The notes under the pieces were generated by a model, which was not told the DNA's origin, made no database searches, and saw nothing but the letters and a program-made list of their open reading frames with translations. A stretch of 64,000 nt of DNA from Dipylidium caninum. Its lineage: Eukaryota; Platyhelminthes; Cestoda; Cyclophyllidea; Dipylidiidae. Positions 62,208 to 64,000 of this stretch are shown here, piece after piece (position 1 is the stretch's first letter; every line of letters begins with the position of its first letter). The stretch spans positions 1,178,001-1,242,000 of the forward strand of contig QEYB01000921.1 of NCBI GenBank assembly GCA_017562135.1, given 5' to 3'. The translations under genes and the position numbers were made by a program.

Positions 62208-64000
62208 GTCGCTAATTCATGGGGTTATCCTTCTGAAAGCACCCGCCCTGTAGTGTCGATTATGCGATCATCCGTAGATGACAGAAATGATATAACCAAA
62301 CTCGTCAGCATTTTTACGGATGACTTTAGTATCAGTGTAAGTCACTCTGTTCCTCCTCCCATGTGATTTCATTTTTTATATAGTTGTTTTAAGCTTGTGC
62401 TACCTAAAGATTAATTGATTGCAAATGCAATAATATAGGCCTTCAATTATGTTGAGGAACATTAGGGTTAAACCTGCATAAGCCCAAGTCACTTTGTAAA
62501 TGTTCCGAAGTGCTGCCTTGCTCACAACTTATGACCTCTGAGACATGGTGTAAACTCCCCGCCCTAATTTGCATTTCACACTTCATCAAGCATTATATAT
62601 ACAAATTGATCGCTCGTACTCTCATAGAGACTATTCTTACAATTTAATATTCTTGTAAATGCTCATTTTTCTTATGGGTGACACTAGCCTGGTTTGTTTA
62701 ACATTGTAGATACCTCAAAAAATTCTAATCGAGTCAAGTCATTTTTTCAAAGCTGCTCTGCAAAGTGGCATGTCGGAATCGCGCTCTGGCGAATTCTTTC
62801 TTTCTGAGTTCTCACCACGTCAGTTACTACACTTGCAGCATTTCCTCGCCGATAATGACCTTTTTACCAGTAACGTCGAGTCTCCGCAGGGCAGCAACGC
62901 ACAATCGATTTTATCCGATTGCAAAAAGGAGGAGCATATGAGGCGACTTGTGGAGGCTGCCTCCATTGCTGACTACCTGCAGATGCCCCGGTTCAAATCT
63001 AAGCTGCAGATTTTATTTCGGCACCTTCTTCAATACGTAGCCCAATTTCACTCTCCTTGTTTTTTGCGCCGCCATGATTGCAATATCTTTACTGAGATGG
63101 TTCCAGTTCTTTCCGACGACCGTTTGAAATGTCTGAGGAAACCCCTCTTAAGATTTGTCTACCGTTACCCTATAGTATTTATTGACTCCAAGTTTGTTCA
63201 TCTTGACATTTCACAGTCCCATTTGATCAAATCAGTGCTGCAAACACTGTCTTCAGACAAGGTTTTTTTGCTCAGCGAAGACGAGATACTCTATAGTGCT
63301 TGCGAATGGATTCAGCACTCTCACAGCCCGCCCAAACGGTGTCGAGTTGAGGATAATCACATAAACGAAGTCCTCCTCTCTCTTGTTCGTTCACTCCGTC
63401 TCGGTCTACTTTCACCTGCCGGTTTACGAAAGCTAGCTGATCTACTGGAGGAGTATCCGCAACATGTGATTGCAAACGCTACCCTGAACCGTTGTCTCAC
63501 TTTTGTCCAATTGATCTTCTCTCGCAACCTACACTCTCATTTTCAAACCACTCTCTGCACCCATTTGGTACACTATTTACCTCTTATACCAACGGCTTTT
63601 CGTCCGCGCGCTGATCTACCCACTCTTATCCTTGTTGCGCGTCAAAACTCCCCTCCCTCATTTATCTTTTACTTCCTCAATCTCCTCACCGGTAAAGTAT
63701 TGAGTTGCCCTGCTCCCCTCTTTGTGGAGCGCACCCTTCTTTTCGAGCCGAGTGAGAGTAACCCAATCCACCTCTGCACTGCGGAGGCTGCAAACAGCCA
63801 AAATCTAGTCTTCCTTTTCATTCACCAGATCAATACAGCCACTCTGAAAGGAATGGTGTGGGATCTTGCCACTTTGCAAGCCGAGTGGTTGCCTGATCTA
63901 GATCTGAAACATGCATCCTTTGCTTGGGCTACAACTTCCTTGTCTACCTTCTCACTACCGCACGCTGTAGGCGTGGTTTTCACCGCGGACGGTTTGGTAG
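62208..64000 (+). CDS. BTB/BACK (kelch-like) protein, 5' part
   Basis: Two exons, 62208-62336 and 62710 to beyond the window end, join in phase 0; the only Met in the first is at 62262. The first exon supplies FTDDFSIS and the second opens with IPQKILIESSHFFKAALQSGMSES, the S-x-x-F ... GM-ES signature of a BTB domain. Later, EAASIADYLQM and a BACK-like helical stretch (DEILYSACEWIQHS, LLSLVRSLRLGLLSPAGL) follow. The last part (PTLILVARQN, WDLATLQAEW) could be degenerate kelch blades. Such proteins usually bring substrates to Cullin-3 ubiquitin ligases. The usual BTB segment between strand 1 and helix 2 is about eight residues short, so a micro-exon in the 373-base intron may be missing. The 3' end is outside the window. 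Confidence 0.75.

Overview
The window reads as nuclear DNA of a flatworm, most likely a tapeworm (Cestoda). Genes are split into many exons with GT-AG borders. Several housekeeping genes carry introns of only 29-36 nt, a size class known from cestodes, while neighbouring genes have introns of 1-3.6 kb. Protein families are those of an animal (7B2, WDR81, cyclin Y, SLC16 transporter). The species call is an inference from intron size and family content, not from a marker gene. All exon borders were read by eye from splice consensus, reading phase and remembered homologues.

Layout. 1-15.3 kb (+): the 3' eleven exons of an SLC16/monocarboxylate-transporter-like gene, 5' end outside the window. 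17.3-19.5 kb (+): neuroendocrine protein 7B2 (secretogranin V), with two consecutive exons that each encode a copy of the C-terminal prohormone-convertase-2 inhibitory peptide. 19.7-20.2 kb (-): dUTPase. 21.5-23.4 kb (-): 26S proteasome ATPase Rpt1/PSMC2, complete except for an apparent 1-nt frameshift. 25.2-39.5 kb (+): WDR81 (BEACH plus WD40), about 19 exons, 5' end not fully resolved. 41.1-42.7 kb (+): parvulin PIN4. 43.1-45.0 kb (-): mRNA 3'-end factor CLP1, with substitutions at several positions tied to its RNA 5'-kinase activity. 45.5-46.4 kb (+): a small one- or two-helix membrane protein resembling SAYSD1. 49.7-58.3 kb (+): cyclin Y with a long serine-rich C-terminus. 62.2-64.0 kb (+): start of a BTB/BACK (kelch-like) gene running off the end.

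The genes do not form a pathway. They are ordinary independent animal genes on both strands: 7B2 and dUTPase converge, PIN4 and CLP1 converge, and CLP1 and the SAYSD1-like gene diverge from a 0.5 kb shared promoter interval. I saw no CRISPR array, rRNA, clear tRNA or intact transposon. The points most worth checking are the duplicated 7B2 inhibitory peptide, the CLP1 active-site changes, the Rpt1 frameshift, a 24-bp perfect palindrome sitting on the stop codon of the SAYSD1-like gene, and GC-rich or tandem hairpins in non-coding DNA.
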